From Pedobacter frigiditerrae (lineage in GTDB: Bacteria; Bacteroidota; Bacteroidia; Sphingobacteriales; Sphingobacteriaceae): a stretch of 64,000 bases of DNA. Positions 42,018-50,053 of this stretch are shown here, in pieces. The stretch is taken from assembly GCF_004331645.1 (NCBI RefSeq), contig NZ_SJSK01000003.1, positions 496,301 to 560,300 of the forward strand. Reading direction: 5' to 3'. A model generated the notes under the pieces. That model was given only the letters and a program-made list of their open reading frames with translations. It was not told the DNA's origin and searched no databases. The translations under genes and the position numbers were made by a program. Within the stretch, counting starts at the first letter, position 1, and every line of letters begins with the position of its first letter.

Positions 42018-42731
42018 TTAAATTGAGGTTCTACATAATGTGTCTAGCCAAGGTAGTAAAAATCCTAAATTACCCCTGCCTTTTTTATGATGCATACCAT
42101 GTCTGTAAGAAAATTTCAGCACATGCTTTGGATCATGCGTAGCAAACAAATCATAATTGCAATGACCGAGCAAATTAATGATCAAACTCATTACCGGTAA
42201 AGCGAGAATGGCAGCTGCCTGAAATGGATAAACAAATAAAGGGAACAAAATCACAGTGCCTAATAAAAAAGCTTCGGCCCAATGGAAACTGAAGGTAGAA
42301 AAAACAGTGGTTTCTATTGAATGGTGGTGAACTCGATGAATATTTCGCATCATCCATTTGGTATGCAACAGATAATGACAACAATAAAAATGGATTTCAT
42401 TCCATAAAAAAAGCACCAATACTTGCAATAGAAACCACCAGTTGAATGCGTAACTTATCTGAAACCAGTCATATACCAAACCTTGTTGGATTAAAATACC
42501 TTGTAAACTAAAAACAAATATAGAGCATATAGACTGCCAAATCTCTCTTTTGGTTTGTCCTTGGTACAACGAAGTCTCTATCTTAGTAAGCTGCTTAGTC
42601 TTTGCAATTTTTTTAAATAAGGCAAGCCCAGTAAGGGTAATCAACCAATATATCAAATTAAAAAAGACAAAAAAAGCGATAAATGCTTGATACCAAATTT
42701 CAAAAGTCCATCGAAATAGTGCTTCTATCAT
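42018..42731 (-). CDS. Sterol desaturase/fatty acid hydroxylase family membrane protein
   Basis: A 237-residue integral membrane non-heme diiron enzyme. Membrane helices occur near residues 14-38, 72-92 and 160-185. The histidine boxes are present: HFYCCH followed by LLHTKW, RVHHHS, and near the end HCNYDLF and YRHGMHHKKG. The family hydroxylates or desaturates acyl chains using O2. It is first in the operon with the KASIII-oxidase fusion, so its substrate is probably the acyl product of that enzyme. The 3' side abuts the next gene with a 1-bp gap. Confidence 0.88.
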   Translation of the reverse strand: MIEALFRWTFEIWYQAFIAFFVFFNLIYWLITLTGLALFKKIAKTKQLTKIETSLYQGQTKREIWQSICSIFVFSLQGILIQQGLVYDWFQISYAFNWWFLLQVLVLFLWNEIHFYCCHYLLHTKWMMRNIHRVHHHSIETTVFSTFSFHWAEAFLLGTVILFPLFVYPFQAAAILALPVMSLIINLLGHCNYDLFATHDPKHVLKFSYRHGMHHKKGRGNLGFLLPWLDTLCRTSI

Positions 42732-42789
42732 AAAATAGGTGATGTCTGTTAAGTCCTTTTAAAGATACCATTAGTAAAGCAAAATTTAT

Positions 42790-42861
42790 ACGTTTTAAAT
42801 CTGACACAAAGGTGTTCGAGAAAATGTCAGTGAGGTTCACAGAAATGTGAGGCTTTTTTGT
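42790..42861 (+). repeat. Direct repeat shared with 31071-31152, copy 2
   Basis: Same text as copy 1 up to GTTCACAGA, but the left arm of the hairpin is shorter here. It lies 185 bp upstream of the second LytS-type kinase gene and after the hydroxylase operon. Confidence 0.85.
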
Positions 42862-43045
42862 TTTGCTTAGTTTGTCATCCTAAGCACTTGAACCGATTAC
42901 CAACAAGACCATCTTTTAACCATAATCGCTGCAATCAACAAGATGAAATGGTATTATTGCAGAATAATAAGTGATACACGTCATCTGCTCAATGAGGCCA
43001 AACGAAATGGATAGCTTTAAGTTCTTTTGTTTAAATCTTATAAAC

Positions 43046-45790
43046 ATGAAACAGAAAAAATTGTTAAGCCTTGGAATGACTTTGTTACTCGGGCTTTCGC
43101 AACTATTTGCTCAAAAGCAGAGCACCATCTCCTCGCTCAAGTTAGCAGACTGGTTTGAAACAGATATTCGAATCAGTAATTTAACGCATACCTCCGACTA
43201 TCGCTTTGATGTGAGGTATGAAATCTCCAATAAAACACAAAATGGAGATTTAGCTTTTAAAGTCTCTATTGAACGGATGAGATTGAAATATGCTGATGTA
43301 AACAACACTTGGTTAGGTTATGATTCATACTATCCTCCCTATGTAGAAAACAGAAAAAACAATTTAACAAAGCAGATTTACGAAATAACAGCAAATGCTG
43401 AGGGGAAAATATCAAAATTGAAACTATTATCAACTGCTACAAAAGTCAGCTTCTCAGTAATTGATAGGAAAACACAATATTATACACCAAGAACAGAATT
43501 ATCGGTTGGTAAATTTTTTCAAACAGAACATTTAAAGCAAATTTCTGAAACCATATTAAATTCACTAATCGTTGGCAAACCACTCATTAAAACAGTAGAC
43601 TTATCAAACTCTGCTGGTGAGAAAAATATTGTTAATGCTGTTGTAAAATCAGCTTCTTTTAAATTGCAAAAAAATGCAGTCATAAAAGGAAACATTACCA
43701 ATTTAACTAAGGCAGATAGCATTTACTCAGTTACCAGATCATCTTTAAGCGGTAATGATGAAATTTTTAGGTTTAATAAAGATGGATCTTTTAGTGCAAA
43801 TATATTGGCAGGCCCAAATACAAGGCGTAGATGGGTTTTTGGTAAATTTGATGGGGATGATGAATTTGATGGATTTAAAACTTTTAGTCTGCTGTTGGAA
43901 CCATTAGATACGCTGACCGTTAAAGCAGATGCACTGAATTTTTACAACACCGTTTCTTTCGGAGGAAATGCTGCAGCAAAAGCCTCGCTAAGTAAAGATC
44001 TGGTCGCTGTTTTTGACAAACAATGGGTTAATGAAAGTAATTACCGTTCTAAATCACTAAAAGAATTTATAGCTTTTCAAAAACAGGGACAAAAAGATCT
44101 TGATGCGGTAATCAATAAGTACACTAACCGTGTTTCTCCAGAAATCTTAAATTCTTGCAGAACAGATTTTAAGTATGTTCAGGCCGGAACTAAACTGGAG
44201 TACTTTTTTCACCACCGAAAGCTAAAACCTAATCTATCTATTGATGATTTCCCAAAAGGATTCTTTCTAAGTATTGATACGTTAGCCGTTTCTATGAATG
44301 GTTCAGAAGGCGGTCTTTATTACATGTGGTACCTAACGTGGTTAGCTTCCTATCAGCAAACAAAACTAGGTCTGGTAAAGAGCAATCAGTATGCTTTCTA
44401 TACTGATTTTGCGACCGCTATGGCTTCTTTCGATGGATATCCCTTATACTCTTCCATTTCCGAATCATTTAAAAAAGAGCTTCACAAAAGTGACCTTGAA
44501 AATACAGAAAGACTGAAAAATTACTATGAAGATTTCATTGCTAATTGCGGCGATACTACACTTACAAATCGCATTAAAGAGCTTTGGGCAAAAGCAAGAT
44601 TATGGTTACCAGGAAACCCAAGTCCTGTACAGAAACTCCTGTTAAAAGACGGAAACGTTCTCGATCTTACCAAATTTAAAGGAAAACCCTTGGTATTAAT
44701 CGTAAACAATAATTCTCCTGATATTTTAAAAGGCTATCTCGACCTTATAAAAAAACAAAAAGGTAGTGAGGTTCATTTTGTTATCGCCCAATGGACTCGT
44801 CCGAATTGGAGCATTGATCAGCAAATAAAGGACCTAACCAATGTTACCTATGTAGAATTAAGTGATGATTGCCCTGAGAATTTTGACCTTTTTTATCAGC
44901 AGACCAAAGTATTTACGTTTGATTCAGACTTTCGGGTCATCTCTGGTTACTTGATTGATGAATATGGTGGTCAAGTAGCCGATAAGGCCGAAGCTCATCA
45001 GGTAATAAAGGAGCTGATCAAAAAAGCAATAGATTCGAGTGTAATGACCAAAGAGCAAAAGTCGTCATTAATTAATACTATAGGGTGGAGCATTGGCTCC
45101 GCCCTGCTTACTTTAATGGTCGGCTTTTTAGTGTATAGGGCAAGAATTGCCGGCTTAAGGCAGAAAACTTTAATAAAGAACAAAATAAAGGGTCTGGAGA
45201 TCAAGGCTATCCGCTCACAAATGAATCCGCATTTTATGTTCAATGCTTTAAATTCCATACAGTCGCTAATTAATAATGATCGGTATAAAGAAGCGAATGT
45301 TTATCTGGAGAAATTCGCATTGCTGATGCGAAGGGTACTGAATAATTCGGAAAAAAACTTCGTGACGCTGTCAGATGAACTAGATGCAATTAAACTTTAT
45401 TGTGAGCTGGAGCAGCTTCGCTTTAACTTTAAATTTGATATTGAAGTCTCTCCCGAAGTAAATACCCAATTAATGGAAATTCCGGGTATGATCATTCAGC
45501 CGCTTGTAGAAAACTCAATTCTACATGGTTTGGCTCAAAAGGGAGATGAAGGACGCCTTACCATACATATTAGTTGCGATCAGAGATACCTTAAAATTGT
45601 AATCAAAGACAATGGCACAGGTTTAAAAGAAAATATAGGCCACGGCAATAAAAGCTTTGGATTGAAGCTTTTAAAAGAACGACTAATCTTGCTCAGTGCC
45701 GATGGAAATGTTGGAAGCTTACATTTAAGTAGTAATTTAGGAGAAAATGAAAGCGGCGTTATTGCTGTGTTAACTATTCCGATAGATTGA
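43046..45790 (+). CDS. LytS-type histidine kinase with a cysteine-less TlpA/thioredoxin-like sensor domain
   Basis: A 914-residue fusion. I start at ATG 43046 (MKQKKLLSLGMTLLLGLSQ), which gives a clean signal peptide ending LFAQ; the frame is open 25 codons upstream but reads unlike a signal. The large periplasmic part has a TlpA-type N-region and then a thioredoxin-like stretch (LDLTKFKGKPLVLIVNNNSP, later VFTFDSDFRVISGYLIDEYG) where the WCxxC site should be; it has no cysteines there. A transmembrane helix (TIGWSIGSALLTLMVGFLVY) leads to the His_kinase domain with His729 in IRSQMNPHFMFNALNSIQ and N-box PLVENSILHGL, G-box DNGTGL. The stop overlaps the next ATG (TGATG). Confidence 0.87.
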   Translation: MKQKKLLSLGMTLLLGLSQLFAQKQSTISSLKLADWFETDIRISNLTHTSDYRFDVRYEISNKTQNGDLAFKVSIERMRLKYADVNNTWLGYDSYYPPYVENRKNNLTKQIYEITANAEGKISKLKLLSTATKVSFSVIDRKTQYYTPRTELSVGKFFQTEHLKQISETILNSLIVGKPLIKTVDLSNSAGEKNIVNAVVKSASFKLQKNAVIKGNITNLTKADSIYSVTRSSLSGNDEIFRFNKDGSFSANILAGPNTRRRWVFGKFDGDDEFDGFKTFSLLLEPLDTLTVKADALNFYNTVSFGGNAAAKASLSKDLVAVFDKQWVNESNYRSKSLKEFIAFQKQGQKDLDAVINKYTNRVSPEILNSCRTDFKYVQAGTKLEYFFHHRKLKPNLSIDDFPKGFFLSIDTLAVSMNGSEGGLYYMWYLTWLASYQQTKLGLVKSNQYAFYTDFATAMASFDGYPLYSSISESFKKELHKSDLENTERLKNYYEDFIANCGDTTLTNRIKELWAKARLWLPGNPSPVQKLLLKDGNVLDLTKFKGKPLVLIVNNNSPDILKGYLDLIKKQKGSEVHFVIAQWTRPNWSIDQQIKDLTNVTYVELSDDCPENFDLFYQQTKVFTFDSDFRVISGYLIDEYGGQVADKAEAHQVIKELIKKAIDSSVMTKEQKSSLINTIGWSIGSALLTLMVGFLVYRARIAGLRQKTLIKNKIKGLEIKAIRSQMNPHFMFNALNSIQSLINNDRYKEANVYLEKFALLMRRVLNNSEKNFVTLSDELDAIKLYCELEQLRFNFKFDIEVSPEVNTQLMEIPGMIIQPLVENSILHGLAQKGDEGRLTIHISCDQRYLKIVIKDNGTGLKENIGHGNKSFGLKLLKERLILLSADGNVGSLHLSSNLGENESGVIAVLTIPID

Positions 45791-46551
45791 TGGAAATCTT
45801 AAAAGCGATATTAATTGACGATGAATTGAAAAGCAGGGGTAACTTGCGTCAATTGTTGTTGAAATATTGCCCAAATGTAGCCATCATTGGCGAAGCAGGC
45901 ACTGCTATTGAAGCACTCCAATTAATTAGGGAACTAGCGCCCGATTTACTTTTTCTAGATATAGAAATGGGAGAAATTTCTGGGTTCGACTTGTTGAAAT
46001 TATTAAATGGGCAGCAAAATTTTGAAGTTATTTTTGTTACCGCCTTTGATAAGTACGGCATACAGGCAGTTAAGGCATGTGCCATAGATTACCTGCTTAA
46101 ACCAATTAATATTTTGGAATTGAGCAATGCAGTTGAAAAAGCAACAATCCAAATTAATCCAAAAAAAGAAAACGTAAGATTAAAAGAGCTGGTTGCCAAT
46201 ATAGACAGAGGAGATAATGAGCAGAGGATCGCTATCCCGTTATCGGATAAAATAGAGTTTTTAACTATCAATAAAATCATAAGGCTCGAGGCCGAAGGTA
46301 ATTACACGCATATTTATTTAGACAATAAAAAACAATACCTGGTATGTAAAACATTAAAGGAATATCAGGAATTGCTTGAAAATCATAATTTCATTAGGAC
46401 GCATCAGTCTCACCTGATCAACTTCCGAAAAATCGTTGCTTATGTAAAAACCGATGGTGGATACATCGCCATGGAAGACGGTAGTCAGGCTCCAATATCC
46501 AGACAAAAAAAAGACGAAGTTTTACACAGAATCATGAAAGGTAAGTTTTAA
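45790..46551 (+). CDS. LytTR-family response regulator, partner of the TlpA-like kinase
   Basis: A 253-residue regulator from ATG 45790, overlapping the kinase stop by one base. The receiver has LIDDE, the phospho-acceptor Asp in LLFLDIEMGEISGFD and the Lys in LLKPINILEL; the LytTR DNA-binding domain follows (IEFLTINKIIRLEAEGNYTH, FIRTHQSHLINFRKI). It is clearly paralogous to the regulator at 33383, and the two kinase-regulator pairs share domain order. Confidence 0.95.
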   Translation: MEILKAILIDDELKSRGNLRQLLLKYCPNVAIIGEAGTAIEALQLIRELAPDLLFLDIEMGEISGFDLLKLLNGQQNFEVIFVTAFDKYGIQAVKACAIDYLLKPINILELSNAVEKATIQINPKKENVRLKELVANIDRGDNEQRIAIPLSDKIEFLTINKIIRLEAEGNYTHIYLDNKKQYLVCKTLKEYQELLENHNFIRTHQSHLINFRKIVAYVKTDGGYIAMEDGSQAPISRQKKDEVLHRIMKGKF

Positions 46552-46721
46552 ACCTAGCCTAATTTTAAATTACTTAAAGTTTTGTTATCTAATAGCTCGG
46601 GTCCTAGTTTCGAGGAATTTCATAGATGGGTAATTTTTCTTGAACGGGTTTATGCTTGGAATGTGTGAGCCAAAAACAGCAATGGCTTACAGAAACCTTT
46701 GACTCGAATATGGTCTATTCT

Positions 46722-47657
46722 CTACTTAACTCCCACATTTTTTATTTCTTTTTTAGTCATTTCTAGTTGAACAATTTCTGGTTTTATTGCAGATGTGTAA
46801 AACTTGTTGTTTTCTAGAATTAGATTGCCATTCTCTAATGTATAAAAATGTGGCGTTACAAAACCATATAAACTTTTTGAGTTTTTTAGGTTTTGGTTTT
46901 TTGAACTTTCAAAATCATTCGATTTAAGGTAAGTGAGAAGTAAGGAAATGTTAAACATATCATTTGAACCAGATTTAGCATTTAAACCTAACATGGTTGC
47001 CGGGAAAACAGTTTGCCCAATTTTTATATTGATACTTCCTTTTTTAAATCCACGATAAGTAGCTAAGGTACCATCGCTATGTTCAATAATTACTTCGTTT
47101 GTTTTACTGGTAAATGATACACCAAGCGTGGCATCAGTATCATATAAATCCTTTACACTAACTACTGTCCCTTTTCTAATTGCAGTTACGGTATCTTCGT
47201 CTTTTGTATAAAATCGATAAACTTTCCAATCTTCAGGTGTTGTACTTCCAAAATACATGGCACCTACAAACCCAACTTCTGCCGCTTTTAATTCGACACC
47301 TTGTTTGTAGGGCAAAAGATACAAAAAATCAGTACTAATTTTAGGTTTTAACTTACCCCTAATGTATCGATAACTATAAGAAAATCCAACATTCTGCTCT
47401 TTGTTGCTTGGAGTAAGCGTTAAAAAACTACCACTAGATCCTGTTAAGGTAAAAGACTGTTGCATAGCTCCCATCGTATTAGTTAACTGTTTAAAATCAA
47501 TCACCAAAGTATAAGTGCCTGGATCTTCTTTTTCATAACTTAGGGTAACACTTCGGTTATCATTGTACTTGCTAGCAACTTTTAGTACAGCTTCTTGAGC
47601 AAAGGATATAGTTTGAACTAATAAAATAATCAAAAGGAGCGTTAATGGGCTTTTCAT
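46722..47657 (-). CDS. Exported LytM/M23-like protein lacking catalytic residues
   Basis: A 311-residue protein with a signal peptide (LLLIILLVQTISFAQ). After a beta-rich N-terminal half, residues ~150-260 resemble the M23 (LytM) fold (VTAIRKGTVVSVKD, NEVIIEHSDGTLATYRGFKK, NIKIGQTVFPATMLGLNA) but the HxxxD and HxH zinc ligands are not in place: the strand that should carry HxH reads ISLLLTYL. It is probably a non-catalytic member, such as those that activate amidases or bind peptidoglycan. It stands alone. Confidence 0.7.
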   Translation of the reverse strand: MKSPLTLLLIILLVQTISFAQEAVLKVASKYNDNRSVTLSYEKEDPGTYTLVIDFKQLTNTMGAMQQSFTLTGSSGSFLTLTPSNKEQNVGFSYSYRYIRGKLKPKISTDFLYLLPYKQGVELKAAEVGFVGAMYFGSTTPEDWKVYRFYTKDEDTVTAIRKGTVVSVKDLYDTDATLGVSFTSKTNEVIIEHSDGTLATYRGFKKGSINIKIGQTVFPATMLGLNAKSGSNDMFNISLLLTYLKSNDFESSKNQNLKNSKSLYGFVTPHFYTLENGNLILENNKFYTSAIKPEIVQLEMTKKEIKNVGVK

Positions 47658-47740
47658 AGGGAACAGTAATCAAAATTTTAGTGAAGCAAGATACCAAAAT
47701 GAAAAACATCTTGTGATAAAAAAGGGAGTAAAAGCAAGAG

Positions 47741-48052
47741 TTAAACTAACGGGCTTAAGGAAGACCCGATTAGCGATATGAGTTCTATTTTTGGTTGTAT
47801 GGTTAATCCGCTTTCATCTCTTTGTTGCTGAAAGGTTAAAAATGAAGGAGTAGATAATATGGTTTGCTGTACTTCTTCATTTTCATACATAGACATATGT
47901 AAAAAAGTTAATCCATCATCTTGAAGATAAACATTGTAGAGGAATTTGAGCTGCTTTAACTGCTTAAAATCGGTTAGAAAGGTGTTGATGTTTTGCTTGT
48001 TTTGTGCAGCAAATTCTGGTTTTACAGTGTAGCTAACTTTAACTGATATCAT
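47741..48052 (-). CDS. ABM-fold (antibiotic biosynthesis monooxygenase-like) small protein
   Basis: A 103-residue ferredoxin-like alpha+beta protein (MISVKVSYTVKPEFAAQNKQ, then FLYNVYLQDDGLTFLHMSMY) with the strand-helix-strand pattern of dimeric ABM/DUF proteins. It is not known to be catalytic. No partner gene is apparent. Confidence 0.65.
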   Translation of the reverse strand: MISVKVSYTVKPEFAAQNKQNINTFLTDFKQLKQLKFLYNVYLQDDGLTFLHMSMYENEEVQQTILSTPSFLTFQQQRDESGLTIQPKIELISLIGSSLSPLV

Positions 48053-48144
48053 TTTTTAGGGAAAATAAAATCTAAACTCTTTTACTGCTAATATACTGAT
48101 ATTTAGCATATTTAAAATATCAGGTAAGAGTTTTTTACATAAAA

Positions 48145-48174
48145 AAAGACCTTGCCTTGGCAAAGTCTTTTTTT
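48145..48174. terminator. Bidirectional terminator between the H1-like and ABM genes
   Basis: AAAGAC-TTGCC/GGCAA-GTCTTT stem with one mismatch, A-run on the left and T-run on the right. It ends transcription of the H1-like gene on the minus strand. Confidence 0.85.
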
Positions 48175-48194
48175 AGTAATATAACGCTTTAAGC

Positions 48195-48374
48195 TTATTT
48201 ACCTGAGTTTTTTTTCTCAGTTACTTCAGTGCGAATTTCTTGAGCTAAACCTTTAAGATCTTGCATAGCTTTACGTACTCTTGTACCTGCTGCAGCGTTA
48301 CCACCGTTATAAAATTTTTCTGCATCTGCTTCAATTGCAGCGATTACTTCTTTCACTTTTGAAAATTTTTCCAT
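48195..48374 (-). CDS. Histone H1-like (Hc1-type) small DNA-associated protein
   Basis: A 59-residue basic protein in a frame too short for the usual length cut-offs. It begins MEKFSKVKEVIAAIEADAEK, continues FYNGGNAAAGTRVRKAMQDL, and ends EVTEKKNSGK, matching the short H1-like proteins common in Bacteroidota as I remember them. It is helical with a conserved GTRVRKxMQDLK segment that probably contacts DNA. It is read on the minus strand with a TAA stop at 48195 and a strong hairpin terminator 20 bp beyond. A nucleoid role is inferred from the family. Confidence 0.85.
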   Translation of the reverse strand: MEKFSKVKEVIAAIEADAEKFYNGGNAAAGTRVRKAMQDLKGLAQEIRTEVTEKKNSGK

Positions 48375-48608
48375 GTTTTTATATTTGTTTTTTTAAAGGT
48401 TTGGAAGCTGTCTTTTGACGGTTTCCATTTTTTTAGTTTTAATTTGATTTCAAATATATCATTTAAACCTAATAAACAAGTATCTGATGAATAATTTATC
48501 TTGCTTTATGATAATGCTAAGCCACTTTTCAGATAAAAACTCCTGAAAAGCAATTTGTTAGCTCTACCATTTTTTTTACTTTTTTTTCCTGTAAAGTGCC
48601 TTTAATTG

Positions 48609-49004
48609 CTATTTAACCATTGTAAGTAGGCAAATCACATCAGAAATAGCCGTTGTTTTAAATGCCAATTGTTGGTGTAAAGTGACCAATTCGCCATCTT
48701 TTAACTCAACCTTGTTGCCAAAACTTTCAAACAAAACCTCACCTTTTATCACTTGTAAACTCATTGTTGCTTCATTTTCTTCTTTTCCAGGATGAAATTC
48801 TGCATCGATTTTCATGGCAATTAAGGTAATGGTTACCGTATCAGATTTAAAAACAGTAATGGCATTTTTGCCATTTTTCTGATAGGCATCCTCCCCTTTT
48901 AATTGATCAATATATTTAGGAATATTTATGGGAATTATTCCAGCATCTAATGGCCTCGCTCCTTCTGGGCGCTGCTTTGTTGCATTATTGTGTTTCTCTT
49001 CCAT
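48609..49004 (-). CDS. Cupin-fold protein, function unknown
   Basis: A 131-residue cytosolic protein with a cupin core: EFHPGKEENEATMSLQVIKG and FESFGNKVELKDGELVTLHQ form the two cupin motifs, though the metal-binding His/Glu set is incomplete (only one His in each). The N-terminal 30 residues are polar and probably disordered. It may be a small ligand-binding or sensor protein. Confidence 0.7.
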   Translation of the reverse strand: MEEKHNNATKQRPEGARPLDAGIIPINIPKYIDQLKGEDAYQKNGKNAITVFKSDTVTITLIAMKIDAEFHPGKEENEATMSLQVIKGEVLFESFGNKVELKDGELVTLHQQLAFKTTAISDVICLLTMVK

Positions 49005-49117
49005 GGCTATTCGTTTATGTTGTAAAAACAGTAATTTACTAAAGTTGTTTCAATCCACACAATGTTTATAAATATGCTGTACTTGAATTGATAAATTCTT
49101 TTTCTTTGTATCCTCCT

Positions 49118-49885
49118 ATGGCATTATTTATTAGCTCCTTAAACACAGGTAGTAACGGCAATTGTTTTTATATTGGCAATGCCGATGAGGCAATATTGGT
49201 TGATGCCGGTTTAAGCTGTAAGGAAACTGAAATAAGGATGCAAAGGTTATCGCTCTGCATGAGTAAGGTAAAGGCCATATTTATTTCTCATGAACATAGT
49301 GACCATATCCGTGGATTACCTGTACTAGCTAAAAAATATCAAATACCTGTGTACATTACTGAAAGTACCTTGCTTAGTGGAAGACAGCAAATCCAATCTC
49401 ACTTAATACAATCGTTTCTGGCTTATGTACCAGTAAAATTTGGAAGTTTAAGCATCACTGCATTTCCCAAAAAACATGATGCAGCAGAACCCCACAGTTT
49501 TACAATTTGCTGTAATGGAGTTACAGTGGGTGTATTTACAGATATTGGTGGACATTGTGACCATGTGATTAATAATTTTAAGAATTGCCATGCTGCATTT
49601 CTAGAAGCAAATTATGATGAGGAAATGTTGGATAAAGGACGTTATCCTTATTTTCTCAAGAACCGCATTCGTGGTGGTAATGGTCACCTATCAAATAAAC
49701 AGGCATTAGAATTATTCTTAGCGCATAAACCAGCTTACATGAGCCATCTATTTCTTTCTCATTTAAGTAAGGATAATAATTGCCCGGATTTGGTGCACAA
49801 CCTTTTTCAATCGCACGCAAATGGTACTGAGATCATTGTAGCTTCTAGATTGCAGGAAACGGCGGTTTACCATATTAGCGCTTAA
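49118..49885 (+). CDS. MBL-fold metallo-hydrolase (WalJ/YycJ-like)
   Basis: A 255-residue metallo-beta-lactamase-fold hydrolase. I start at ATG 49118 (MALFISSLNTGSNGNCFYIG); the frame extends upstream only to a TTG. The zinc motif HxHxDH is His58-Glu-His60-Ser-Asp62-His63, with further ligands around the FTDIGGHCD and LEANYDEEML segments. The N-terminal SLNTGSNGNC is typical of the YycJ/WalJ subgroup, proposed nucleases that help coordinate cell division and DNA replication. The exact substrate is unknown. Confidence 0.9.
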   Translation: MALFISSLNTGSNGNCFYIGNADEAILVDAGLSCKETEIRMQRLSLCMSKVKAIFISHEHSDHIRGLPVLAKKYQIPVYITESTLLSGRQQIQSHLIQSFLAYVPVKFGSLSITAFPKKHDAAEPHSFTICCNGVTVGVFTDIGGHCDHVINNFKNCHAAFLEANYDEEMLDKGRYPYFLKNRIRGGNGHLSNKQALELFLAHKPAYMSHLFLSHLSKDNNCPDLVHNLFQSHANGTEIIVASRLQETAVYHISA

Positions 49886-49913
49886 TAAAGTTCGTCATAT
49901 CGAGTGAGCGCCC

Positions 49914-49935
49914 GCCTGTCTGGCAGGCAGGCAGC
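49914..49935. repeat. REP-like palindrome inside a GTCATATCGAGTGAGCG repeat
   Basis: CGCCTGTCTGGCAGGCAGGC-type core flanked by the same outer text as at 7607-7660. Confidence 0.82.
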
Positions 49936-50053
49936 GACGAGATATTTATTTACATTTAGCATTACATTTTCGATAAATGCAGTTCAGTATCAAAGAAGCT
50001 CAGAGATTTCTCCTATCGTCGGAGATGACGAATACTAAGGTGACAACTCGAGT

